DNA of 5,222 bases from the NCBI GenBank assembly GCA_022565655.1, contig JAIUMG010000239.1, positions 1-5,222 on the forward strand, given 5' to 3'. Positions 1-5,222 of this stretch are shown here, one piece after another. Position 1 is the first letter of the stretch. Each line of letters begins with the position of its first letter. Both the position numbers and the translations under genes were made by a program. The notes below the pieces were generated by a model. It saw only the letters and a list, made by a program, of their open reading frames with translations, was not told the DNA's origin and did not search any database. This DNA is from Alkalimonas sp. GTDB lineage: Bacteria > Pseudomonadota > Gammaproteobacteria > Enterobacterales > Alteromonadaceae.

Positions 1-2229
1 CTCAGGTTTAGTAAACACCTGAGGCCTAAAGTTGCCTGCAGCAGGTAAGCCTCCACCATGCGCTTTTTGATAATTGTATACTTCGGTGCCGTCTTTTTTA
101 TAGTAAGCGGATGATTTGGAGTGATGATAATTAATATCCGAGAAGCCCAGATCTACCCCAAATAAATACAGCATGCGATAGCCCAGTTTTAGCATGGTAT
201 TGACCACTAAATTGGTGACCGTAGGGTACGCATAGCTTAAAGAGGCCACCTGAATACCCTGTTTGGTCAGGCCATTCTGAAACACATAGGTGGATGCTTC
301 GCCATCTTTAAAGCACAGTAAGGTTTCTTTAAATAATGCTGCCGTATCTGGATGAATTCCATTGACACTTAGTAAGCGAATTTTTTTTAGATAACTGAGG
401 TCTTGTACTTGCGATATCCAGTCATAGGTTGCGCGGTTTTGCTCTATTTCGGCATGAAAATCAGGACAAATACCATGCCGGTGCAACGCCTGCAAAGCTG
501 TACCACAACTTATGATAATCGCTTTATCTTGGTATTCTTTTAGGTAATCAAATGACTGATCCAAGCTTGGGCCATTGCCAACAACAAACACAGGTATATC
601 CAGCGCGGTATGATGCGCGTACTGTTTCGTTGCATGTTTGAAAAACCGGTGCCCATCCGACAAACTGCGGTAGGTATGGGCCACCCCGTAACGAGCATGA
701 TCAAAATACTCGCCTATAGCCAGCACCACTTTTAGCTCAGCTCGTAAGTCGTAGATCGCTTTTTGCATGGTTTCATTGTAGTACGAACTCAACATATAGG
801 TGTTAGCTATCGAATATGCTCCCACCTGATAAAATTGAGACATCAGATCATAAAAGTAACGGCTGCCATCACCACCTAAATTAAGATAAATCCGACACTC
901 ATTCTCATCAGCATGATGCAAAATATCCGCCCAGTCCGTCACGTGCAGACTAGCTAAAAAGAAATCAAGATTTGGCTCGCAAATATATAAGTTTTTAATT
1001 TGATGACGTTGAGTCAATACTTCAATGTGTTTGCCAAGCGCGACGCCAAAAATAATCAATGACTCAACCTGCTCGGGTAGCAAACTTTTGCTTTGCAGAG
1101 ATTTTGACAGAATAGGCTGAATTTTCTGCATTTGGGAAAAGTGCAAGTAGTGTTTTAATTTTCGGGTAATTTTTTGCCCAAGGATCACATCATCTTTATA
1201 TGGATGATGGGTAAAATAATCGATGACTTGCTCTGACTCAGCAGCGCAATTCTGATAAAACAATGCACGTCGTTCTGAGTGATACAAATTTTGTTGCTGC
1301 TTGTTATCCAAAACCAACTGCCAGTGTGTTGCTGAATGCTTTTGTATAGCCTGATGCACTTGCGGATAAAAATGAGCAATAGCTGCCATGTTTTTTTCAT
1401 ACAGAGCGTTATTTTCTGAGCCGGGTTGAGGTTCAGTATTCCCCAGTACATTCGGGTTTCGCTCAGCAATAAAATCATACAAGTGCTTGTATTGGTCAAA
1501 ATGCTGATTGCCCTGCAACAACGTTTGCTTTTGCCCACAGTGTTGCATTACAAAATGAATTACCTTATCCATCACCGGATGAAAATAATGACGATACACA
1601 TAAAAACGCTGCTGAGACGTTGCCTCACACAATTCGGACAAGTCTGATGGCAATGAGCTCGCATCATTACCTAGTTGAAGAAAAACTTGCGTGCCCAGGC
1701 TGGCAGCCAGCTCAAATAACTGTGACCAGTCATTGGCCTGTAACGAACAGAATAAGTAATCGACCGAAGGCTCATACACAATGATGTACTTCACCCGAAC
1801 TTGCTGCAGCAACAGGTTCAGCTGATAGCCCATGCCAAGGCCAAACACCAGGATGGTATCCACGGAAGCCGGCAATGGCTCGAACTGCCAACTGCCCTGC
1901 TCAGATGCAGGCTCAGCATTCAAATCAAAATAAGGGGCCAATCGACAAAATGAATCCACTTCGTCGCTGATTTCCTGATATGGATGTTCACCGTAAAGAA
2001 CCCGGCCAGTTGCGAAGTCAACCGCATTTAATTCTCCATGCCGATTACAAAACACAGAATATTGCTGAACCTGATGCTCATTCACAATATCCAGTACTGA
2101 AGGGATGTATTGTTTGAAGGCTGCCATATTGGCAGTAAACGTACGATTGATCGAGGATGCAATCTCCTGCTCAAGTTGTTCTTGTTGAGCGGTATTTTCA
2201 TCCAGTTGATAATTAATGTATTTCAGCAT
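1..2229 (-). CDS. maf: Maf-type flagellin glycosyltransferase (MAF_flag10/DUF115 family), 3'-truncated by window edge
   Basis: This frame is open from the ATG at 2229 to base 1, giving 743 codons with no stop, so the C-terminus lies outside the window. Maf proteins are cytoplasmic and, by family knowledge, transfer nonulosonic acids (pseudaminic or legionaminic acid) to flagellin Ser/Thr. Residues 1-25 are Gln/Glu-rich and helical. An N-terminal Maf domain (about 34-190) with the Rossmann-like motif VFGLGMG (128-134) is followed by a second copy (about 280-456, motif IFGVALG 393-399). The central MAF domain begins near residue 547 with VVGNGPSLD (549-557), the family signature, and continues through LGYRMLYLFGVD (682-693) and HHSK (702-705). 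The last visible residues, GNFRPQVFT, resemble the end of this domain. The Shine-Dalgarno site is weak (GTGGG about 7 bases before the ATG). The upstream frame stays open back to the TAA of the preceding gene, with only a TTG at 2271 as alternative start. The gene lies 60 bases after the FliT-like gene and may be co-transcribed. The protein is rich in His, Gln and Tyr compared with the flagellar genes. The family call is firm; the sugar donor is not shown. Confidence 0.9.
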   Translation of the reverse strand, partial: MLKYINYQLDENTAQQEQLEQEIASSINRTFTANMAAFKQYIPSVLDIVNEHQVQQYSVFCNRHGELNAVDFATGRVLYGEHPYQEISDEVDSFCRLAPYFDLNAEPASEQGSWQFEPLPASVDTILVFGLGMGYQLNLLLQQVRVKYIIVYEPSVDYLFCSLQANDWSQLFELAASLGTQVFLQLGNDASSLPSDLSELCEATSQQRFYVYRHYFHPVMDKVIHFVMQHCGQKQTLLQGNQHFDQYKHLYDFIAERNPNVLGNTEPQPGSENNALYEKNMAAIAHFYPQVHQAIQKHSATHWQLVLDNKQQQNLYHSERRALFYQNCAAESEQVIDYFTHHPYKDDVILGQKITRKLKHYLHFSQMQKIQPILSKSLQSKSLLPEQVESLIIFGVALGKHIEVLTQRHQIKNLYICEPNLDFFLASLHVTDWADILHHADENECRIYLNLGGDGSRYFYDLMSQFYQVGAYSIANTYMLSSYYNETMQKAIYDLRAELKVVLAIGEYFDHARYGVAHTYRSLSDGHRFFKHATKQYAHHTALDIPVFVVGNGPSLDQSFDYLKEYQDKAIIISCGTALQALHRHGICPDFHAEIEQNRATYDWISQVQDLSYLKKIRLLSVNGIHPDTAALFKETLLCFKDGEASTYVFQNGLTKQGIQVASLSYAYPTVTNLVVNTMLKLGYRMLYLFGVDLGFSDINYHHSKSSAYYKKDGTEVYNYQKAHGGGLPAAGNFRPQVFTKPE

Positions 2230-2261
2230 TCTGAACCCACAGCAAATGAAAAACCAGCAAT

Positions 2262-2289
2262 GTTCAATCAAAAAAGCAAATGATCGAAC
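2262..2289 (-). terminator. weak stem-loop between the FliT-like gene and maf (possible attenuator)
   Basis: On the minus strand GTTCGATCA (2289-2281) can pair with TGATTGAAC (2270-2262). This gives a 9-bp stem with one G-U wobble around a 10-base T-rich loop, directly after the TAA of the FliT-like gene. A run of five T's follows about eight bases later rather than immediately, and the stem is AT-rich, so termination would be inefficient at best. It may reduce read-through into maf, stabilise the 3' end, or mean nothing. The rest of this 60-base gap shows no convincing promoter. Confidence 0.25.
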
Positions 2290-2598
2290 TTAACTATTTT
2301 GGTTATAACCGACTTTCGCTTTTTTGCGTCGCTGTAAAAGCAGCAAATCAGCTGCGAATTTTTCTTGTGTCAGGGTCAGTGTAGTCATGGCTTCCCCTAT
2401 CCAGTCAAGGTGTTGTTGTAGAAAAACACCATAATCAGGAAAGTCATCAGCAAAATCAGTGCCAGAGGTTATGTGTTGGTGGTATTGCTCAAACAATACG
2501 TTGAGTTGTTCTGGATCTAAATCAGGCTCTTGCAGAGCCTGATCCAGTTGTTGCCTAAGTTCATCTAATTGCTGTTTCCAGCCAAAATAGTCTGACAT
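2290..2598 (-). CDS. small FliT/FlaI-like flagellar protein (probable FliD chaperone)
   Basis: The gene encodes 102 residues starting at ATG 2598, which overlaps the fliS stop by one base (TAATG), a usual sign of translational coupling. An AGGGG inside the end of fliS, four bases from the ATG, is a poor ribosome site, which fits coupling. The protein looks all-helical with no signal peptide or membrane segment. It has a Gln/Leu-rich amphipathic helix (about 6-24), an acidic middle (about 24-56, with the DFADDFPDYG patch at 48-57), another helix (58-90) and a basic tail (RRKKAK, 90-95). FliT proteins are short helical chaperones that bind the FliD C-terminus and the export apparatus. In Vibrio the position near fliD/fliS is held by flaI, a small poorly conserved gene. 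The assignment rests on size, predicted helicity and position, not on a recognised motif. It could also be a lineage-specific export or regulatory protein. Confidence 0.6.
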   Translation of the reverse strand: MSDYFGWKQQLDELRQQLDQALQEPDLDPEQLNVLFEQYHQHITSGTDFADDFPDYGVFLQQHLDWIGEAMTTLTLTQEKFAADLLLLQRRKKAKVGYNQNS

Positions 2599-3038
2599 TA
2601 TACCCCTGCCGCCGCAGGCTGACTCTGTTTCGAAGCCTGCATTTGATAGCCTTTTTCACGCTCACTGACTGGGATCTGATCCCAAGCTGTTTTGATGGTA
2701 AGCATCAACTCAATAACTTCATCAATTTTAGCAACACTTTTCTCGCGGCTGGCTAAAATCAGATGATTATTCATAAAATCATATAAGGACCAAAGGTTAT
2801 CGGAGATATCGCCGCCCGCTTCCATATCCAATGAGCCTTGCAGTGCGGAAATTATGGTCATCGCTTTGGAGAGTGTTGCCGCTTTACCGGCATAATCTTT
2901 CCGCTCGATGCACCCTTTGGCTTTGGCTGTATTTTCCAGCACCCCTTGCATCAGCAACTGGATGACCCGATGCGGATCGGCTACCGCCAAATCATCTTTC
3001 ACTGCAACGGATTTATACGCTTTAATGCCGTAACTCAT
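2598..3038 (-). CDS. fliS: flagellin-specific secretion chaperone FliS
   Basis: The product has 146 residues, close to the family norm with a slightly long tail. FliS is a cytoplasmic four-helix chaperone that wraps the disordered flagellin C-terminus, prevents premature polymerisation and delivers flagellin to the FlhA export gate. Family features are the N-terminal YGIKAYKSV (3-11), the first helix DPHRVIQLLMQGVLENTAKA (21-40), a Lys/Ala-rich helix 52-68 leading to LQGSLDMEAGGDIS (66-79), and NLWSLYDFMNNHLILAS (81-97). The segment SLDMEAGGDISDNLWSLYDF is the most conserved part of the family. The tail after about 130 (Gln/Ser/Ala-rich) looks disordered. The start is secure: AAGGAG at 3048-3053 lies nine bases before the ATG and overlaps the fliD stop codon. 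The gene lies 13 bases downstream of fliD and is coupled to the FliT-like gene after it. Its client flagellin is at the right end of the window. Confidence 0.96.
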   Translation of the reverse strand: MSYGIKAYKSVAVKDDLAVADPHRVIQLLMQGVLENTAKAKGCIERKDYAGKAATLSKAMTIISALQGSLDMEAGGDISDNLWSLYDFMNNHLILASREKSVAKIDEVIELMLTIKTAWDQIPVSEREKGYQMQASKQSQPAAAGV

Positions 3039-3051
3039 GGTTGTTTACTCC

Positions 3052-4524
3052 TTAATTAGACGAACCACCACCAAAACCAGGTAAGTTTGCAAGCTGTGAA
3101 GTCACAAAGTTTGCTGTATTTTGCATTGAGCCCAACAAACTGTCTAAGGCGCCATACTTTTTTCGCAAAGTATCTTCGTAACTGGCGATGTAACGCTCAA
3201 AAGCTTCACGGTTCTTACTGTTTTGGGTGAGCTGTTCTCGCAGAATGTTTTCTTTTGAAGCGATAATCCCGCCAGCCTGGCTAAACTCTTTAACGTAGCT
3301 GTCGAGTTTGTCAACCAAACCACCATCAGCACCAAAGAAACGTGCCATATCATCGAAGTTCTCATCCAAAGCTCGCTCAAAACGCTGACGTCCGGACTCA
3401 CCACCGAACTCAGCGGTACTTTGAATTTCAAGTTTGCCATCTTTATCAAAACTAATCCCCATGGCATATAAGGTCGAGAAGCTACTATCCGCTACTTCGG
3501 TATTGGACCCAAGAATATTTCTTAACTGAGACATCATTGAGCGGGGTAAAGGATCACCACTTAACGAACCACCTTCGGCTTCAACCGTTTGGCCATCAGT
3601 TCCCAGCTTACGGTTCTTGGTCAGGTTGCCAACCAAAGAAACAATAGCGTTGTAACGCTCAATAAAGTCATCAATTTTTTCTTTGGTGGCTTCTCTGTCT
3701 GTCGCTATGGTCAACCTGGCATTGTTACCGTCCGGTGTTACGTCTTCTGCGGTTATGGTCGTGTCTTGAATAACGTTCTTAAAAGTGTTGGTTTTGTTGG
3801 TCGCAACGATACCATCAATTTCAAGAATGGCATCTTGCGCAGCTTTGTTGATGGTTAATCCTGCCGGATCAGGCCCAGTCGCCACGGTTGATAAACGATC
3901 CAACTCAGCGTTATTGTTGCTGATGCTGAGATCGTTTCCGCTGCCTGTGACATTCGAAGTCAGCACTAATTTAGTGCCTGCGGTTCCACCAGCATTGATA
4001 ATATTTGCATTCACGCCAAAGTTATTTTTATTTTGATTAATGCTCTGACGCAACTGGTTTAGCGTCATGCCTGCCGATACATTAATGTCGAAACTTTTGC
4101 CATCGGCTTCAAAGGTCAGCTTCCCGGCTGTGGTCGCAATTACTTCATCGGCCCCCGTAAACGCTGCATCATCGGATTCTAAACGACTCCCTGCAGCCAA
4201 CTGATTCACTTTTACATCAAACACACCTGGAGCGGCTCCAGTTGCAGACTCTGCTCTAATAAATGTTTGATCTTCAACAGGTTGACGTACACTGGTCGTC
4301 CGTGCATTCAGTTTGGTACCACTCATATCACGAGCAGCATCACGAAAAGCGGATATGGCCGATTTTAAGCGGCCAAATCCTGATAAGGATGCATCCAGTC
4401 TTTGTTTGGTTTCAGTAATACGGCCAAGCTTCGTTTGCCGTTCAACGCCGACAAATGAATTCACCAAATCTTCCAGTGGCAAGCCTGAAGCCGCCCCCAG
4501 AAAGTTTACACCTGAACCAGACAT
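3052..4524 (-). CDS. fliD: flagellar filament cap protein FliD (HAP2)
   Basis: The product has 490 residues, usual for FliD. It is secreted through the flagellar export apparatus and forms the oligomeric cap at the filament tip, where it guides flagellin insertion. Residues about 8-110 match the FliD N-terminal domain: SGLPLEDLVNSFVGVERQ (13-30), then a helical leg with TKQRLDASLSGFGRLKSAIS (39-58). Residues about 115-225 form the Ala/Gly/Thr-rich variable head, including SAGMTLNQLRQSIN (150-163). ILEIDGIVATNKTNTFKNVI (233-252) is the hook-like motif that opens the C-terminal domain, which runs to about 475. It includes FIERYNAIVSLVGNLT (287-302) and the terminal coiled coil (about 423-465). 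No cysteine and no cleavable signal are seen, as expected for an exported axial protein. TAGGAGG (4539-4533), which begins in the flaG stop codon, lies eight bases from the ATG and fixes the start. It lies 12 bases from flaG and 13 from fliS. Confidence 0.97.
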   Translation of the reverse strand: MSGSGVNFLGAASGLPLEDLVNSFVGVERQTKLGRITETKQRLDASLSGFGRLKSAISAFRDAARDMSGTKLNARTTSVRQPVEDQTFIRAESATGAAPGVFDVKVNQLAAGSRLESDDAAFTGADEVIATTAGKLTFEADGKSFDINVSAGMTLNQLRQSINQNKNNFGVNANIINAGGTAGTKLVLTSNVTGSGNDLSISNNNAELDRLSTVATGPDPAGLTINKAAQDAILEIDGIVATNKTNTFKNVIQDTTITAEDVTPDGNNARLTIATDREATKEKIDDFIERYNAIVSLVGNLTKNRKLGTDGQTVEAEGGSLSGDPLPRSMMSQLRNILGSNTEVADSSFSTLYAMGISFDKDGKLEIQSTAEFGGESGRQRFERALDENFDDMARFFGADGGLVDKLDSYVKEFSQAGGIIASKENILREQLTQNSKNREAFERYIASYEDTLRKKYGALDSLLGSMQNTANFVTSQLANLPGFGGGSSN

Positions 4525-4536
4525 AATGAATGCCTC

Positions 4537-4935
4537 CTATACTCGTTTATCAATCAACAGGCCTAGTGACTGCCCCATTTCTTCCTGAAGACGTTTGATA
4601 TCCTGCGCAACTTTCAGAATCTCTTCTGTCGGTATCTGCCGAATCAGCTCCTCAGTTTCCAGGTCTTTCACTTTAATAATGGAACGGCCGGATACATCAT
4701 CCACTGAAAAACTCAGCGAGCGTTGATCCATCACAACAGCCTGATTAATAACATCAACCGCTTCTTGCAATTGATTTTTATCAAGCTCAGTCGCTTTTTC
4801 AACAGAAGCTTCTGGCTTTGCTGCTGCCTTGTTGCTATTGGACAAGGTAGCGGAAGAACCATTGAGCTCACTCACAGGTACCGCATGAGCCTGAGGCATC
4901 ACCTGATTGCTACTGGCTGCATTCACACTACTCAT
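4537..4935 (-). CDS. flaG: flagellar protein FlaG
   Basis: FlaG-family protein, 132 residues from ATG 4935. In Vibrio, Campylobacter and Pseudomonas relatives FlaG affects filament length and is encoded just before fliD, as here. The first ~45 residues are low-complexity Ala/Ser/Asn. The conserved domain follows: a helix DKNQLQEAVDVINQAV (52-67), the beta hairpin LSFSVDDVSGRSIIKVKD (74-91), then LIRQIPTEEIL (97-107) and a final helix to LLIDKRV. RQIPTEE is the family signature. Start choice: AAGGAG (4948-4943) is seven bases from ATG 4935 and four from ATG 4938, so 4935 is preferred, with 4938 adding one Met. A TTG at 4956 lies upstream of that site and is unlikely. ATG 4899 would give a 120-residue protein that keeps the whole domain. 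A sigma-28 promoter overlaps the ribosome site, which makes the start worth testing. The function of FlaG is poorly defined in general. Confidence 0.93.
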   Translation of the reverse strand: MSSVNAASSNQVMPQAHAVPVSELNGSSATLSNSNKAAAKPEASVEKATELDKNQLQEAVDVINQAVVMDQRSLSFSVDDVSGRSIIKVKDLETEELIRQIPTEEILKVAQDIKRLQEEMGQSLGLLIDKRV

Positions 4936-4942
4936 CATTAAA

Positions 4943-4948
4943 CTCCTT
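4943..4948 (-). promoter_or_regulatory. Shine-Dalgarno site of flaG, overlapping a sigma-28 -10 element
   Basis: AAGGAG on the minus strand is the strongest ribosome site upstream of flaG and decides between the starts: seven bases to ATG 4935, four to ATG 4938. Its first two bases are the last two of the -10 element GCCGATAA. It can therefore serve only transcripts that enter from further upstream, such as read-through from flagellin, and not one started at the promoter it overlaps. Confidence 0.8.
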
Positions 4949-4973
4949 ATCGGCAAACCAGGTGAAAACTTAA
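4947..4973 (-). promoter_or_regulatory. sigma-28 (FliA) promoter upstream of flaG
   Basis: On the minus strand TTAAGTTT (4973-4966) is followed by an 11-base spacer and GCCGATAA (4954-4947). The established enteric sigma-28 consensus is TAAAGTTT-N11-GCCGATAA, so 15 of 16 positions match and the spacing is exact. FlaG and cap genes are commonly late, FliA-dependent genes. The expected transcription start is about 6-9 bases after the -10 element (about 4941-4938), which is at the flaG start codon itself. Confidence 0.8.
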
Positions 4974-4988
4974 ATCAAGTTTTCACCT
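4960..4988 (-). repeat. perfect 12-bp inverted repeat between flagellin and flaG (hairpin / possible terminator)
   Basis: AGGTGAAAACTT and AAGTTTTCACCT are exact reverse complements separated by five bases, 15 bases after the flagellin stop codon. As RNA this is a solid hairpin placed where a flagellin terminator would be. On the minus strand it is followed by GGTTTGCC, not a T-run, so it is not a canonical intrinsic terminator. It could protect the flagellin mRNA 3' end or give partial termination. Its downstream arm contains part of the -35 element of the flaG promoter. Confidence 0.7.
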
Positions 4989-5003
4989 TTATGCCGTATT
5001 AGT

Positions 5004-5222
5004 TTAACCCAATAACGATAAGGCTGCCTGTGGACGCTGATTTGCCTGCGCTAATACCGTAGTACTAGTCTGCTGCAAAATCTGTGCCCGGGTTAGCTCT
5101 GCTGTTTCACGAGCAAAGTCCGTATCACGGATCCGGCTACGTGCACCTGACACATTTTCAGAAATGTTGGTTAGGTTACGAATGGTGGCCTGGAAGCGAT
5201 TTTGAAGCGCACCCAAATCGGC
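5004..5222 (-). CDS. flagellin, C-terminal 72 residues (5'-truncated by window edge)
   Basis: The frame is open from the window edge to the TAA at 5006-5004, and the N-terminal part of the gene lies outside the window. The visible part is the flagellin C-terminal domain, the helix that packs into the filament core (D0/D1). It includes LGALQNRFQATIRNL, NISENVSGARSRIRDTDFA with the conserved RIRDxDFA motif, then ETAELTRAQILQQ and the terminal NQRPQAALSLLG, a typical ending of gammaproteobacterial flagellins. This region is also where FliS binds before export, and fliS lies downstream in the same cluster. No cysteine is seen. The first visible codons (Ala-Asp-Leu-Gly) continue the family pattern, so the coding frame extends beyond the window. 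Which flagellin paralogue this is (fliC, flaA or flaB type) cannot be decided from the C-terminus alone. Confidence 0.97.
   Translation of the reverse strand, partial: ADLGALQNRFQATIRNLTNISENVSGARSRIRDTDFARETAELTRAQILQQTSTTVLAQANQRPQAALSLLG

Noticed and set aside
1185..1538. An open frame of about 117 codons on the minus strand inside maf
   Set aside because: It is in a different frame from the continuous 743-codon maf frame, has no family resemblance, and begins without a ribosome site. It is a shadow.
2229..2292. maf and the FliT-like gene are in the same frame, separated by a single TAA with no other stop, suggesting a read-through fusion
   Set aside because: Same-frame placement has a one-in-three chance, the 20 intervening codons look non-coding (T-rich with a hairpin), and no recoding signal is seen.
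2230..2292. A sigma-28 promoter in front of maf (TTAAGTTC followed by TTTTGATT)
   Set aside because: The -10 half matches poorly and the spacing is off by one, so it is below what I would call.
3144..3467. A minus-strand open frame of 107 codons inside fliD, and plus-strand frames opposite fliD, fliS and flaG
   Set aside because: All lie within well-recognised genes in other frames, have unnatural compositions and no Shine-Dalgarno context. There is no support for overlapping genes.
4936..4956. Extension of flaG to a TTG start at 4956
   Set aside because: The TTG lies upstream of the AAGGAG ribosome site and within the sigma-28 -10 region, so ATG 4935 or 4938 is much more likely.
1..5222. 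Search for CRISPR arrays, tRNA or rRNA genes, insertion-sequence ends, attachment sites and phage genes
   Set aside because: None seen. The window is nearly filled with minus-strand flagellar genes, and the only notable DNA repeat is the inverted repeat at 4960-4988.

Overview
The window is one end of a polar-type flagellar filament cluster from a gammaproteobacterium, probably of the Alteromonadales/Chromatiales group (Rheinheimera-, Alishewanella- or Shewanella-like). That placement is an inference from the flagellin C-terminus (NQRPQAALSLLG), the FlaG-FliD-FliS set and the moderate base composition. It was not tested by a database search. Every real gene is on the minus strand, so transcription runs from high to low coordinates, and there is no gene-free stretch longer than about 70 bases.

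In transcription order the layout is: the last 72 codons of a flagellin gene (5222-5004); a 68-base gap (5003-4936) holding a perfect 12-bp inverted repeat and a near-perfect sigma-28 promoter; flaG (start at 4935, or 4938); fliD, the filament cap; fliS, the flagellin chaperone; a 102-residue FliT/FlaI-like gene whose start overlaps the fliS stop by one base; a 60-base gap with a weak hairpin; and a large open gene from 2229 off the window edge (743 codons visible). The last gene encodes a Maf-type flagellin glycosyltransferase (MAF_flag10 / DUF115 family). It is open at the window edge and has no stop in view.

The genes form one functional set. Flagellin is the filament subunit. FliS holds it unfolded for export. 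The FliT-like protein is the likely partner or chaperone of FliD. FliD caps the filament and directs subunit insertion. FlaG influences filament length. Maf probably adds a nonulosonic-acid sugar to flagellin before export. Tight spacing, strong Shine-Dalgarno sites overlapping upstream stop codons (fliD, fliS) and the TAATG overlap all suggest a flaG-fliD-fliS-fliT-like operon, with maf possibly co-transcribed.

No wholly new system is visible. Two points deserve a second look. First, the Maf protein carries a clear internal duplication of its N-terminal domain, with an ungapped 265-residue offset over about 60 residues. Second, the sigma-28 promoter of flaG physically overlaps the flaG ribosome binding site, so a transcript starting there would lack that site and be leaderless or nearly so.
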